The position numbers and the translations under genes were made by a program. Under the pieces are notes generated by a model. It was not told the origin of the DNA and ran no database searches. It saw nothing but the letters and a program-made list of their open reading frames with translations. Shown here piece by piece: positions 19,402-28,057 of a stretch of 64,000 nt of DNA. The stretch spans positions 1,488,001-1,552,000 of the forward strand of contig NZ_CP072934.1 of assembly GCF_024453815.1 (NCBI RefSeq), in the 5' to 3' direction. The first letter of the stretch is position 1. The number at the start of each line of letters is the position of its first letter. Source of the stretch: Corynebacterium pseudogenitalium (GTDB taxonomy: Bacteria; Actinomycetota; Actinomycetes; Mycobacteriales; Mycobacteriaceae).

Positions 19402-21909
19402 TTGCAAGCCCCAATTACATCAACCTACCGTCTCCAGCTGCGTGGCCCACAAGCCGATCCGTCGGGTCGCGCGTTCGGCTTCGACCAGGCAGCGCAGTGT
19501 CTGCCCTATTTGGAGTCACTCGGTATTTCCCATGTGTACCTCTCTCCTATCTTGCAGGCACTGCCGACATCGAATCACAACTATGACGTCACTGACCCGA
19601 CTGTGGTCAACCCGGAACTGGGTGGACTAGCAGGCTTCCGGCGCTTCGTGGAGGCAGCCAGAAAACTCAACCTTGGCGTGATAATCGATATCGTGCCGAA
19701 CCACCTGGGTGTCGCTTCCCCGCAGCTCAATAGCTGGTGGTGGGACGTTCTCAAGCATGGTCGCGACTCTGAGTACGAGCGCTACTTCGATATCGATTGG
19801 CACGCTGACAACGGGGCGGGCGGGAAGCTCGGCCTGCCGATCTTCGGGAAGGAACACGACGAAGATGCTCTCACGCTGCGCTATTTAGATCAGGACAACC
19901 CCGAAAGCGGCATCGTGCTGGCCTACTACGACAACGTATTCCCACTCAAGCCAGGCACCTGCTCTTCCCTCGACGACGATCCGAAGGAGGTCTACGAGCG
20001 TCAGTCCTACAAGCTGATGTTTTGGCGCGACGGCATCATTTCTTATCGCCGATTCTTCTCTGTCAACGGGCTTGCGGGCATCCGACAAGAGGACCCCGCG
20101 GTCTTTGAACACACGCATGCGATCATCCGCCAGCTTGTGGCTGAGGATCTGATTGACGGCGTCCGCGTCGACCACCCGGATGGACTCACGGATCCTTTCG
20201 GGTACTTGTCACGGCTTCGTGATGTTGTTGGTCCCGATCGCTGGCTGGTCGTCGAGAAGATCTTGGAGGCCGACGAGCCGCTCGACCCACGCCTGCGCGT
20301 CAACGGCACAACTGGCTACGACGCGCTTCGCGAGCTCGACGGCATCTTCGTCAACCAGACGGCCGAGGATACACTCAGTATGCTCGCACTGCGCCAATCG
20401 GGCTCCACGTGGGATCAGGCGGCGCTTGATGCCGCGGCGCTACAGCTCAAGCGTGAGGTGGCAACGCACGAGCTTCAGGCGGAGGTTCGCCGTCTCACGC
20501 GCGCTATTCGGCGCGATAACTTTTCGACGGCCGGCTCCGCCGTCTCTGACGAAATCCTCGTTGACACCGTCATTGCATTAGTCGCAGCCATCCCCGTCTA
20601 CCGCGCCGATTACCGATCACTGTCGAGGATCACGGCCACCGTGGTGGCCGATATGGCACAACGCTTCCCTTCCCGGCGCGACGCCCTCGACCTCATCGCG
20701 GCTGCCCTGCTCGCTGAAGGTGAGGCAAGCACCCGCTTTGCGCAGGTGTGTGGTGCGGTCATGGCGAAGGGGGTCGAAGACACGTTGTTCTATAGGGCGA
20801 ACCGGTTGGTGGCGCTGCAGGAAGTAGGCGGCGCTCCTGGCCGTTTCGGGGTTGGTGCGGCAGAGTTCCACTTGTTGCAGCAAGAGCGTGCTGAGCTGTG
20901 GCCGCAGACGATGACGACGTTGAGCACCCACGACACGAAGCGTTCCGAGGATACGCGCGCGCGGATGCTGGAGATCGCCGAAGTACCAAACGCGTTTGCG
21001 GAGTTAGTGAACACGACGACAGCGCTGTTGCCTCCGCCAGACCACGCCACGGCGCATTTCTTACTGCAGAATATCGTGGGGGTTTGGCCTGCGGATGGGA
21101 TTGTTACGGAGTCGCTTTCGCAGCGGCTGCATGATTACGCGATCAAAGCAGTGCGTGAGGCAGCGCTGCATACGAGCTGGTTCGACGCTGATGAGGCGTA
21201 TGAGCAGCAGGTGCTCGATTGGGTAAACGCAGTGCTGGCGGGGCCTGCAACGTCACTGATCACGGACTTCGTGTCAACCATCCATGAGGGGGCGGTCGCA
21301 GTAACGCTGGGGCGTAAAGTTCTCCAGCTTGCCGGCGCTGGCATCCCTGATACCTACCAGGGCATGGAGTTCTTCGAAACGACGCTTGTCGACCCAGATA
21401 ACCGAAGCTTCATCGACTACACCGCACGCACGCAAACGCTGCACCGGTATCTCGATGCACGGCAGCAACCGCAGTTCAATCTGGGTGACTTCTTGGGCTG
21501 CGAGCAAGACGGTTCGCCGGGCCGGTCCTGGCCCGGCCTATCCGAGTCTGTTGACGCCGCCAAGCAGCTGGTTATCCGTGAATGCTTTACGGCACGAAAG
21601 ACCACGCCGACCTTGTTTACCGAGGGGAAGCACCGCGCGGTGTTTGCGGTCGGCCCATCCCAGCAGCACTTTGTCGGATTCGCTCGTGAGCACCGGGATA
21701 CGGCCGAGATTGGCATGATTGCGGTTGCAACCCGAAAGCCCCTTGAACTTGCGCGCCGGGGTGGCTGGGAGGACACCACACTGACGTTGCCGCAGGGCTC
21801 CTGGTTCGAGCGGTTCACCGGTAGAGAGTTTCACGGCACTGTCCCGGTCGGTGTCCTGCTCGAGTACCTTCCTACTGCGCTGTTGGAGCGTCGAGAGGCC
21901 CTCGACTAG
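19402..21909 (+). CDS. treY: Maltooligosyl trehalose synthase
   Basis: TreY turns the reducing-end glucose of a maltooligosaccharide into an alpha,alpha-1,1 linkage; TreZ then releases trehalose. The protein has 835 residues. GH13 regions visible: HNYDVTDPT, DIVPNHLGVASP (region I), DGVRVDHPDGL (nucleophile Asp, about residue 257), WLVVEKILEADEPL (acid/base Glu), and STHDTKRSEDTRARM (region IV). The C-terminal IPDTYQGMEFFE segment is also typical of TreY. I chose TTG 19402: AGGAGG lies five bases before it, and the family N-terminus (PITSTYRLQLR) starts right there. A GTG nine codons upstream has no support. Confidence 0.95.
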   Translation: MQAPITSTYRLQLRGPQADPSGRAFGFDQAAQCLPYLESLGISHVYLSPILQALPTSNHNYDVTDPTVVNPELGGLAGFRRFVEAARKLNLGVIIDIVPNHLGVASPQLNSWWWDVLKHGRDSEYERYFDIDWHADNGAGGKLGLPIFGKEHDEDALTLRYLDQDNPESGIVLAYYDNVFPLKPGTCSSLDDDPKEVYERQSYKLMFWRDGIISYRRFFSVNGLAGIRQEDPAVFEHTHAIIRQLVAEDLIDGVRVDHPDGLTDPFGYLSRLRDVVGPDRWLVVEKILEADEPLDPRLRVNGTTGYDALRELDGIFVNQTAEDTLSMLALRQSGSTWDQAALDAAALQLKREVATHELQAEVRRLTRAIRRDNFSTAGSAVSDEILVDTVIALVAAIPVYRADYRSLSRITATVVADMAQRFPSRRDALDLIAAALLAEGEASTRFAQVCGAVMAKGVEDTLFYRANRLVALQEVGGAPGRFGVGAAEFHLLQQERAELWPQTMTTLSTHDTKRSEDTRARMLEIAEVPNAFAELVNTTTALLPPPDHATAHFLLQNIVGVWPADGIVTESLSQRLHDYAIKAVREAALHTSWFDADEAYEQQVLDWVNAVLAGPATSLITDFVSTIHEGAVAVTLGRKVLQLAGAGIPDTYQGMEFFETTLVDPDNRSFIDYTARTQTLHRYLDARQQPQFNLGDFLGCEQDGSPGRSWPGLSESVDAAKQLVIRECFTARKTTPTLFTEGKHRAVFAVGPSQQHFVGFAREHRDTAEIGMIAVATRKPLELARRGGWEDTTLTLPQGSWFERFTGREFHGTVPVGVLLEYLPTALLERREALD

Positions 21910-21919
21910 GAAGAATCGG

Positions 21920-21925
21920 TACACT
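21920..21925 (+). promoter_or_regulatory. Possible -10 element of relS
   Basis: TACACT ends nine bases before the relS ATG; the start has no ribosome site, so relS may have its own leaderless message although it lies only 25 bases after treY. Confidence 0.35.
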
Positions 21926-21934
21926 GTTGTGCCG

Positions 21935-22972
21935 ATGAACACGAAGCACAATGACACAATCGCGCAACTCGGCAACACCTACTTCGCGTGGCTGCGGCAA
22001 CACGAAGGGGTTGCCGAGGAGTTTCGTCATGCGCTCCACGAGCTCATGATCGACGCCGGTATCAACTTTGACCGCGTCGATGTCCGCATCAAAAGCTGGC
22101 CTTCGCTGAAAGAAAAAGCGAAGAAGCGTCGTGGTGGAAAGATTGTGTACCCGGACCCGTGGAACGACATCCGTGACCTCATCGGGGCCCGTATCACCGT
22201 GATGCATTCCACCGAAATACCAGCAGTGCTTCGCTTGCTTGCGGATCAGTTCGACGTGCTTCGTAGCGTGGACAAGGCGCAAGAGACGAGGGTGTCGGGC
22301 ACGTTCGGATACGGCTCGCACCACCTGGTGCTCCAGGTAGGTGAGCATAACGAGGAGCTCGAACACTACCGCGGGCAAGTCTTCGAGGTGCAAGTACGGA
22401 CGGTGCTACAGCACGCGTGGGCGGAGTTCGAGCACGATGTGCGATATAAGCGCTCCCACGGCGAGCTGGACCCACAAATTGATCGCGCGTTCACGCTCGC
22501 AGCCGGGCTTATCGAACTTGCGGATCAGCAGTTCGACCAAATCGCAGAGCTGTCCAACCCGCAAAAACAGAGCCCGAGCGCTCCCGATACCGCAGCGGCA
22601 TTGGCACCAGAGACGCTCCCCGGCGTGCTCACCGTGATCCTTGGGGCGTCGTTTCCCCTGTCCCGCGTTGATGATTACAGATTCTTGCACGAGCTACTCA
22701 GCGCCGACGGCATCGAGACAGTCTCTGCTCTCGCGGAGTTAGCGAACCCGGCAGACATCGAAGCCGTGCAGAACACGCTGCAGACGCGGTTCACCCCAGG
22801 CCAAGTCAGGCTTGTCGACGACCTCCTGCTGAACAAGTACGGGCAGGAGCACATCAACCGCACGTGGGAAAGCGGAAACCGGCCATTACTACGCAAACGC
22901 AAACTTACACGCAGGCTCACCCAACTCCGTGAGGGCGGCGCCCCGCAAACAAACTCGGGCGAGAACGCCTAG
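21935..22972 (+). CDS. relS: RelA/SpoT-domain small alarmone synthetase (RelS type)
   Basis: A 345-residue protein with only the (p)ppGpp synthetase domain, no HD hydrolase domain and no TGS or ACT domain. Synthetase signatures: VDVRIKSWPSLKEKAKKRR (ATP-binding loop), PWNDIRDLIGARITV with the catalytic Asp, GYGSHHLVLQV, and EVQVRTVLQHAWAEFEHDVRYK, the Glu-Gln-Arg and Trp-Ala-Glu-His segment. A C-terminal helical region (about 190–345) follows. In C. glutamicum a gene of this type directly after treY has been studied as the small alarmone synthetase RelS; I base the symbol on position and domain. Its stop codon shares the bases CTAG with the stop of the opposite S4-domain gene. Confidence 0.85.
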   Translation: MNTKHNDTIAQLGNTYFAWLRQHEGVAEEFRHALHELMIDAGINFDRVDVRIKSWPSLKEKAKKRRGGKIVYPDPWNDIRDLIGARITVMHSTEIPAVLRLLADQFDVLRSVDKAQETRVSGTFGYGSHHLVLQVGEHNEELEHYRGQVFEVQVRTVLQHAWAEFEHDVRYKRSHGELDPQIDRAFTLAAGLIELADQQFDQIAELSNPQKQSPSAPDTAAALAPETLPGVLTVILGASFPLSRVDDYRFLHELLSADGIETVSALAELANPADIEAVQNTLQTRFTPGQVRLVDDLLLNKYGQEHINRTWESGNRPLLRKRKLTRRLTQLREGGAPQTNSGENA

Positions 22973-23355
22973 AAACTGTTGCGCCCCCGCAGGCGGTCGA
23001 GCTGCCTGCGCTCTTTCTTCGTTGGACGGCCTGCCCCACGATCCCGTACGGGCAGCGCACCTAACACCTCCGATGCCACAGGAGGTGGGGAGTGGTCTAC
23101 ATAGCAGGCCGTGGCGATTTTCGCCCCGGCGCGCTTCTGCAGCGTCTGGGTGACTTCCAGGTCAAGGTAGCGGTGGTCCTTCCACACCTTGAGCCGATCC
23201 CCTGGCACGACTTGTGCTGAGGGCTTGACTGCTTTGCCATTGAGCTTGGCATGTCCGGCGCGAACCGCCTCTGCGGACAACGAGCGCGTCTTAAAGATGC
23301 GGACAGCCCAGAGCCAGACGTCGATCCTCGTCGCGGTGATATTTGGGCTAGTCAT
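22969..23355 (-). CDS. S4-domain RNA-binding protein (Hsp15-like)
   Basis: A 128-residue protein with an N-terminal S4 RNA-binding domain: TRIDVWLWAVRIFKTRSLSAEAVRAGHAKLNGKAVKPS, residues about 9–46, then VVPGDRLKVW. The basic C-terminus (GRPTKKERRQLDRLRG) is typical of Hsp15 proteins, which in E. coli bind stalled 50S subunits carrying peptidyl-tRNA. It overlaps relS tail-to-tail by four bases. The next gene upstream on the same strand ends nine bases before its start. Confidence 0.88.
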   Translation of the reverse strand: MTSPNITATRIDVWLWAVRIFKTRSLSAEAVRAGHAKLNGKAVKPSAQVVPGDRLKVWKDHRYLDLEVTQTLQKRAGAKIATACYVDHSPPPVASEVLGALPVRDRGAGRPTKKERRQLDRLRGRNSF

Positions 23356-23364
23356 CTTGCTTGT

Positions 23365-23598
23365 TTAGTAGTTGTCGTGATGGTTTACGATCTTTTGCAC
23401 CTTGCTCCAGTTGATATAGCCACCAACCACGCCAATGACAAGGCACACGATAAACAGTTGCCACGAACCGGCAATCAGGCCGAGCGCTACACCAGCGCCA
23501 AGGCCACCGCCGGCCCACACGACTGCGTTCTTGGAGTAACGGCGTACCGCTTGCTTGCGGGATTCAATCGGATTCGATGGACGAGGCTGCATAGTCAT
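23365..23598 (-). CDS. Small membrane protein of unknown function
   Basis: A 77-residue protein with a basic N-terminal tail (residues 1–25) and one long or two short membrane segments (about 26–43 and 47–63; AGGGLGAGVALGLIAG ... FIVCLVIGVVGGYI), then a short hydrophilic end VQKIVNHHDNY. Two Met start choices exist (23598 or 23592). It lies between the S4 gene and the YigZ gene on the minus strand with short gaps, so it may share their transcript. No function can be inferred. Confidence 0.7.
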   Translation of the reverse strand: MTMQPRPSNPIESRKQAVRRYSKNAVVWAGGGLGAGVALGLIAGSWQLFIVCLVIGVVGGYINWSKVQKIVNHHDNY

Positions 23599-23608
23599 GG
23601 TTCACAGT

Positions 23609-24253
23609 TTAGCGTGCAGATTCAATCCATTGGCGGCCTGCTTCTTCTGCCTCCGCTCGGCCCTGGGTGCTCGCTGCGAGTTGCGCGTCGAGTGCTTCGC
23701 GTTGTCCGGGGTCGTGCGCCAGCGTGTACGTGGCGGCGGCGCCGTACTCGACGTTGACAATGTCAAAGCCTGCGTTGCGCAGCTCGGCCTCGATGCGACC
23801 TGCCTCCGCGTGCGGCAGATCGACGCGCACGAGTTCCTTTGTACTACGCAGCACCCGCGGTACCAGTGGAAGCGTCTGCCCAACCGAGTCAGAGTAGGCG
23901 TGAACCAGCCCTCCTGCACCCAGCTTGATACCACCGAAATATCGGATCACGACAGCGGTGAGGTCAAGCATTTCGGAGCCGTGCAGCATATCGAGCATCG
24001 GTTTGCCTGCGGTGCCGGAGGGCTCCCCATCGTCGGATGAGCGTTCGACGGGCAGGGCGTCGTCGACGTGCAGAATATATGCGGAGCAATGGTGACGTGC
24101 ATCGGTGTAGGTCTCACGGGCCTGCTGGATCAGGGCCCGCGCCTCGGCTTCAGACTGGGTGCGGCCAATCCAAGTGATGAATCGGGATCGTTTGATCTCG
24201 ATCTCGTGAGTGGTGATGTCACCGGCGGCGGGCAGTTCGTACGATGTGCGCAT
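23609..24253 (-). CDS. YigZ/IMPACT family protein
   Basis: A 214-residue protein of the UPF0029/IMPACT family. Signatures include EIKRSRFITWIGRTQSE near residue 18, ARHHCSAYIL, the motif DDGEPSGTAGKPML (about 73–86), and VVIRYFGGIKLGAGGLVHAY (about 100–119). The C-terminal ferredoxin-like domain (DUF1949 type) follows. Its biochemical role is not established; the mammalian relative affects GCN2 signalling. It is divergent from treZ with a 57-base shared promoter gap. Confidence 0.9.
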   Translation of the reverse strand: MRTSYELPAAGDITTHEIEIKRSRFITWIGRTQSEAEARALIQQARETYTDARHHCSAYILHVDDALPVERSSDDGEPSGTAGKPMLDMLHGSEMLDLTAVVIRYFGGIKLGAGGLVHAYSDSVGQTLPLVPRVLRSTKELVRVDLPHAEAGRIEAELRNAGFDIVNVEYGAAATYTLAHDPGQREALDAQLAASTQGRAEAEEAGRQWIESAR

Positions 24254-24274
24254 AGTGCTTCCACTCTAAATCCA

Positions 24275-24303
24275 TTGCGACGGTTATGGTACTTCCATAC
24301 AGT
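24275..24303 (+). promoter_or_regulatory. Promoter of treZ (leaderless)
   Basis: -35 TTGCGA (24275–24280), a 17-base spacer, and -10 TACAGT (24298–24303), ending seven bases before the treZ ATG. No ribosome site is present. The spacing and both hexamers are good for a corynebacterial SigA promoter. Confidence 0.6.
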
Positions 24304-24310
24304 TGGTGGT

Positions 24311-26095
24311 ATGTCTAGCAAGCACACTCCGATGCCCCAACAATTTGGGGTGTGGGCTCCGAACGCGCACGGCGCGCGCCTGCACCTCCACGACAGCGAA
24401 GGGCCCCGCACGCTCGAGATGCAGCGTGACGAGACCCGCCGGGACTGGTGGGTGGTTCCGCGCGAAGTCGCCCAACCCGAAATTGGTGCGCGCTACAGCT
24501 TCTCCTTGCTTCGTGACGGCGAGTGGTCACAGCCACTACCCGACCCTCGTTCGCGCTTCCAGCCCGAGGGCGTCCACGGCCCATCAGAGGTGACCAGCAG
24601 CACGTTCGATTGGACGGATGATTCGTGGGGAGGCATCGCACTTCGCGACCAAGTCCTCTACGAGCTCCACGTGGGCACCTTCACGCCACAGGGGACGTTC
24701 GAGGGGGCCGTCGAAAAGCTTGATTATCTTGCCGAACTTGGCGTCAACTCCATTGAGTTGCTGCCGGTGCAGCCCTTCGCGGGCGCCCGCAACTGGGGCT
24801 ACGACGGCGTGGACTGGTTCGCCGTGCAGGAATCGTACGGCGGCCCCGAGGGCCTCAAGACCCTTATCGACGCTGCTCACGCCCGCGGTATCGCCGTCAT
24901 CCTCGACGTGGTGTACAACCACTTCGGCCCCGAAGGTAACTACAACGGCAACTTCGGTCCGTACACAACCGCAGGGCACACCGGCTGGGGTGACGTGATC
25001 AACCTGTCCGGTGCCCACTCGGATGAGGTCCGCGCATATGTACTCGACGCCGTGCTCCAATGGCTCGACGAGTTCCACGTCGACGGCCTGCGACTCGACG
25101 CGGTGCAGACCTACGACGATCGCCTGGCCTTCTCCATCATGGAGGAAATCAAGAACGTTGCCAACGAAGTTGAAGCTTCCACCGGCATCCCCCGCACCAT
25201 CATCGCCGAATCGGAGCAAAACAACCCACGGCTCCTCGAGTCCCCGGAGCGCGGCGGCTACGGGCTCGACGCACACTGGCTTGACGACGTCCACCACGGG
25301 ATCCACACGCTGGTCACCGGCGAGCGTGCCGGGTACTACGCCGACTATGGCACGCTCGAAATCCTGGCGGATACACTGCGCAACGGTTACCGCTTCCGCG
25401 AGGACTACTCCGTGTACCGCCAGCGTACCCACGGCAAGGCGCTCGACCTTGACCGCGTCGCACCGTGGCAGATGGTCACCTACACCACCGACCACGACCA
25501 GACCGGAAACCGCGCGAAGGGTGACCGCCCGTCGCAGTATCTCAGTGCGCGCAAGCAGGTCCTCAAGGCGGCCGTCGTACTCCTATCTCCATTCAGCCCG
25601 ATGCTTTTCATGGGCGAAGAGTTCGGTGCACGCACGCCGTTCCCATTCTTTGTCTCGCACAGCGATCCACAGCTCCTGGAAATGACCCGCCAGGGGCGCA
25701 TGAACGAGTTCGCCCGCATGGGATGGGACTCCTCAGCCGTCCCGGATCCTGCCGCGGAGGAAACGTTTACCTCCGCGAAGCTCGACTGGAACTTCGACGA
25801 GGAGCAACGCGAGATCCTCGCGGCGTACAAGAAACTCATCGAGCTGCGCCGGCAATACCCGATGGCACGCGACGACCTTCGCCAGCTGACCGTAGATCAC
25901 GGCCCAGCCCAGGGCGCAGACGACGCGTGGCTAACCATGGGTGACCAGGCAGTGCTGGTGGCAAACTTTGGGTCGGAGGGCACCGTCGCCCCAGTGGGCG
26001 GAACACTGCTGTACACCTTCGGTGGCGCCGAGGTCTCTGCCGACGAAACCCGCTTAGAACCGTGGGCATTCGCCCTGGTTATGCCGACACAATAA
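24311..26095 (+). CDS. treZ: Malto-oligosyltrehalose trehalohydrolase
   Basis: TreZ hydrolyses the alpha-1,4 bond next to the trehalose unit made by TreY, releasing trehalose. The 594-residue protein has an N-terminal CBM48-like domain (about 10–95) and a GH13 barrel: ILDVVYNHFGPEGNY (197–211), nucleophile Asp263 in DGLRLDAVQ, acid/base Glu300 in IIAESEQN, and YTTDHDQTGNRAKGDR with the third Asp. PFSPMLFMGEEFG in the C-terminal half is also a TreZ trait. The ATG at 24311 is preceded by a promoter with leaderless spacing; the frame is open further upstream but lacks support. Its end overlaps ilvA by 17 bases tail-to-tail. Confidence 0.96.
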   Translation: MSSKHTPMPQQFGVWAPNAHGARLHLHDSEGPRTLEMQRDETRRDWWVVPREVAQPEIGARYSFSLLRDGEWSQPLPDPRSRFQPEGVHGPSEVTSSTFDWTDDSWGGIALRDQVLYELHVGTFTPQGTFEGAVEKLDYLAELGVNSIELLPVQPFAGARNWGYDGVDWFAVQESYGGPEGLKTLIDAAHARGIAVILDVVYNHFGPEGNYNGNFGPYTTAGHTGWGDVINLSGAHSDEVRAYVLDAVLQWLDEFHVDGLRLDAVQTYDDRLAFSIMEEIKNVANEVEASTGIPRTIIAESEQNNPRLLESPERGGYGLDAHWLDDVHHGIHTLVTGERAGYYADYGTLEILADTLRNGYRFREDYSVYRQRTHGKALDLDRVAPWQMVTYTTDHDQTGNRAKGDRPSQYLSARKQVLKAAVVLLSPFSPMLFMGEEFGARTPFPFFVSHSDPQLLEMTRQGRMNEFARMGWDSSAVPDPAAEETFTSAKLDWNFDEEQREILAAYKKLIELRRQYPMARDDLRQLTVDHGPAQGADDAWLTMGDQAVLVANFGSEGTVAPVGGTLLYTFGGAEVSADETRLEPWAFALVMPTQ

Positions 26096-27368
26096 AGTCA
26101 TACTCTGGTGTGCCTGGCAGGAGGCGTCGACAATCAATGACCGACGCCTCCATCCGCTCAAGCAACGGCTCGAGGTCGCTAGCGCAAGAAAGCTCCAGGC
26201 CAACCAGTGCAGCACCGGTTTCTTTGTTGTTCTTCTTCAGGTACTCGAACAAGGCGATATCGTCGTTAGGCCCAAGGATGTCGGTAAGGAACGTGCGCAG
26301 CTGCCCTGGCTCCTGAGGGAAGTTCACCAAAAAGTAGTGCTTCAGTCCGCGGTGCACAAGCGAACGCTCCATGACCTCTGCGTAGCGCAACACGTCGTTG
26401 TTGCCACCAGAGATGATGCACACCACCGTGCTGCCCGGCTGCAGCTTCATCTGCGATAGTGCCGCCACAGACAGCGCGCCCGCAGGCTCCGCGATGATGC
26501 CCTCGTTTTGGTACAGCTCCAGCATCGACGTGCACACCGCGCCTTCTTTGCAACGCAGCAGGTGCGTGCGAGCAAGGTTTTCCTCAATAACAGCGAACGG
26601 GAAATCGCCGGTGCGCTTCACAGCAGCGCCGTCCACAAAGGACTCAATTTCCTTCAGCGTTACCGGATGTCCTGCCTCCAGGGCGGCCTCAAGCGACGGT
26701 GCGCCCTCGGGCTCAACGCCTACGACCGCAGTGCCAGGCACCATGTCGGACACATAGGAAAGCACGCCAGCCAGCAAGCCTCCCCCGCCGACTGGCACGA
26801 AGATGGTGTCCAGCTCGCGGCCCATAACTGACAACTGCGACACGATCTCCGCCGCAACTGTCCCCTGCCCGATGACGGTATCACGGGCGTCAAAAGGCTC
26901 AACCATGGTTGCACCGCGCTCAGCAGCGTCCTTGCGGGCGGCCTCCGCAGCGGCGTCAAACGTATCCCCCACGACGACCAACTCGATGTTTTCGCCACCG
27001 TGCACCAGGATTCGGTCTCGCTTCTGCTTCGGCGTTGGCTTCGGCACAAAAATCTTGCCATGGATCCCCAACGCCCGACATGCGTAGGCCACACCCTGAG
27101 CGTGGTTGCCCGCTGACGCCGCAACGACGCCGGCTGCACGCGCCTCGTCACTGAGCCGTGAGATGCTGTAATACGCACCGCGAATCTTGTAGGAACGAAC
27201 GTCTTGCAAATCTTCCCGCTTGAGGAAAATCTCGGCACCGTACTGCTGCGACAAACGGGGGCAGTACTGCAACGGTGTCGGCTCAATCACCGCAGAAATC
27301 TTCGACTGCGCTGCTTGAACGTCTGCGGCGTGTACCGCGTGGAAAGCTGGCTGTTCCTGTTCACTCAT
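26079..27368 (-). CDS. ilvA: Threonine dehydratase (biosynthetic)
   Basis: IlvA deaminates threonine to 2-oxobutyrate, the first step to isoleucine, with PLP. The PLP lysine is Lys61 in DVRSYKIRGAYY; SAGNHAQGVAYAC and the phosphate loop VPVGGGGLLAG follow, with IISGGNND near the end of the catalytic part. After about residue 335 there is a single ACT-like regulatory domain (HYFLVNFPQEPGQLRTFL), the short form found in corynebacteria, where isoleucine feedback acts. Length 429. The ATG has a TACACT hexamer eight bases upstream and no ribosome site, so the message is probably leaderless. Confidence 0.96.
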   Translation of the reverse strand: MSEQEQPAFHAVHAADVQAAQSKISAVIEPTPLQYCPRLSQQYGAEIFLKREDLQDVRSYKIRGAYYSISRLSDEARAAGVVAASAGNHAQGVAYACRALGIHGKIFVPKPTPKQKRDRILVHGGENIELVVVGDTFDAAAEAARKDAAERGATMVEPFDARDTVIGQGTVAAEIVSQLSVMGRELDTIFVPVGGGGLLAGVLSYVSDMVPGTAVVGVEPEGAPSLEAALEAGHPVTLKEIESFVDGAAVKRTGDFPFAVIEENLARTHLLRCKEGAVCTSMLELYQNEGIIAEPAGALSVAALSQMKLQPGSTVVCIISGGNNDVLRYAEVMERSLVHRGLKHYFLVNFPQEPGQLRTFLTDILGPNDDIALFEYLKKNNKETGAALVGLELSCASDLEPLLERMEASVIDCRRLLPGTPEYDFIVSA

Positions 27369-27376
27369 AACAGCAA

Positions 27377-27382
27377 AGTGTA
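27377..27382 (-). promoter_or_regulatory. Probable -10 element of ilvA (leaderless)
   Basis: TACACT on the minus strand (part of GTATACACT) ends eight bases before the ilvA ATG; no ribosome site is seen. Confidence 0.45.
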
Positions 27383-27458
27383 TACCGCTGCACCACGTCT
27401 AGGTGATACTTTGCCGTAGCCAGTCCAGGCGTTCTAACTATTAAAAGCGTCAATTATC

Positions 27459-27475
27459 TGCTAGATTTTCTAGCA
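27459..27475. promoter_or_regulatory. 17-base inverted repeat upstream of the exported-protein pair
   Basis: TGCTAGATTTTCTAGCA: perfect seven-base arms TGCTAGA/TCTAGCA around TTT. It lies in the 194-base gap between ilvA and the first exported protein, 28 bases before a TTGACA element. There is no T tract after it on either strand, so an operator is more likely than a terminator. Confidence 0.45.
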
Positions 27476-27502
27476 ACAATTCGTGGAGACCGTGGCATTT
27501 CA

Positions 27503-27508
27503 TTGACA
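27503..27508 (+). promoter_or_regulatory. Consensus -35 element upstream of the exported-protein pair
   Basis: TTGACA, a perfect -35 match, 55 bases before the ATG at 27563. The -10 is unclear: GAATTC (27527–27532) has an 18-base spacer but is a weak hexamer. Confidence 0.35.
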
Positions 27509-27562
27509 TTGCTGTGGTTTCGCCTCGAATTCCTATCCTTTCAAACAACTTCAGGAGATTTC

Positions 27563-28021
27563 ATGAAGCGCATTTCCACCGTTGCCGTTGCCGCCGCAAC
27601 CGCAATCTCGTTGACCGTCGCCCCTGCGTTCGCAGAGGAGAACGCCCCAGCGAAGGACACCACGGCTCCAACCGCCGAGCAGACCCCTGGTGACACCAAG
27701 GATCAGAACACCCAGGAAACCCCTGACACCGGCAAGGAGTCCGACAAGAAGGACGAGGAGAAGCCAGGCGAGACCGAAAAGTCAGGCGAGACCGAGAAAC
27801 CAGGCGACAACAACACGAATCCTGGCACCAACAACAACACGAAGACGTCCGGCAGCTCCAAAGGCCACGCCCTCGGCGCTTTCGCAGGTATCCTCGCTGC
27901 GGTCCTGACCACCGGCTTGATCGTCCTGTCCGACCCGACTGGCCTCAACAAGCTCATCGACATGGCAAACGCGCAGTTCCACCTGGGTCTCGGACACGTC
28001 CACGTGCCGAAGGTGTTCTAA
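27563..28021 (+). CDS. Small exported acidic/low-complexity protein with C-terminal hydrophobic segment
   Basis: A 152-residue protein. It begins with a Sec signal peptide (MKRISTVAVAAATAISL, predicted cleavage after AFA near residue 24). Residues about 25–95 are a disordered stretch rich in Glu, Lys, Thr, Pro and Asn with repeated GETEK-like units. Then comes a hydrophobic segment (about 104–122, GALAGILAAVLTT type) and a short tail that includes DPTGLNKLIDMANAQFHLG and several His. AGGAG lies five bases before the ATG. The next gene, 36 bases after its stop, has the same plan (signal peptide, Thr/Pro-rich middle, one hydrophobic helix). I do not recognise either; a cell-envelope protein is likely. 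Confidence 0.78.
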   Translation: MKRISTVAVAAATAISLTVAPAFAEENAPAKDTTAPTAEQTPGDTKDQNTQETPDTGKESDKKDEEKPGETEKSGETEKPGDNNTNPGTNNNTKTSGSSKGHALGAFAGILAAVLTTGLIVLSDPTGLNKLIDMANAQFHLGLGHVHVPKVF

Positions 28022-28057
28022 GCTTCACCACTACTTCAGATAAACAGGGAGTTGAAC

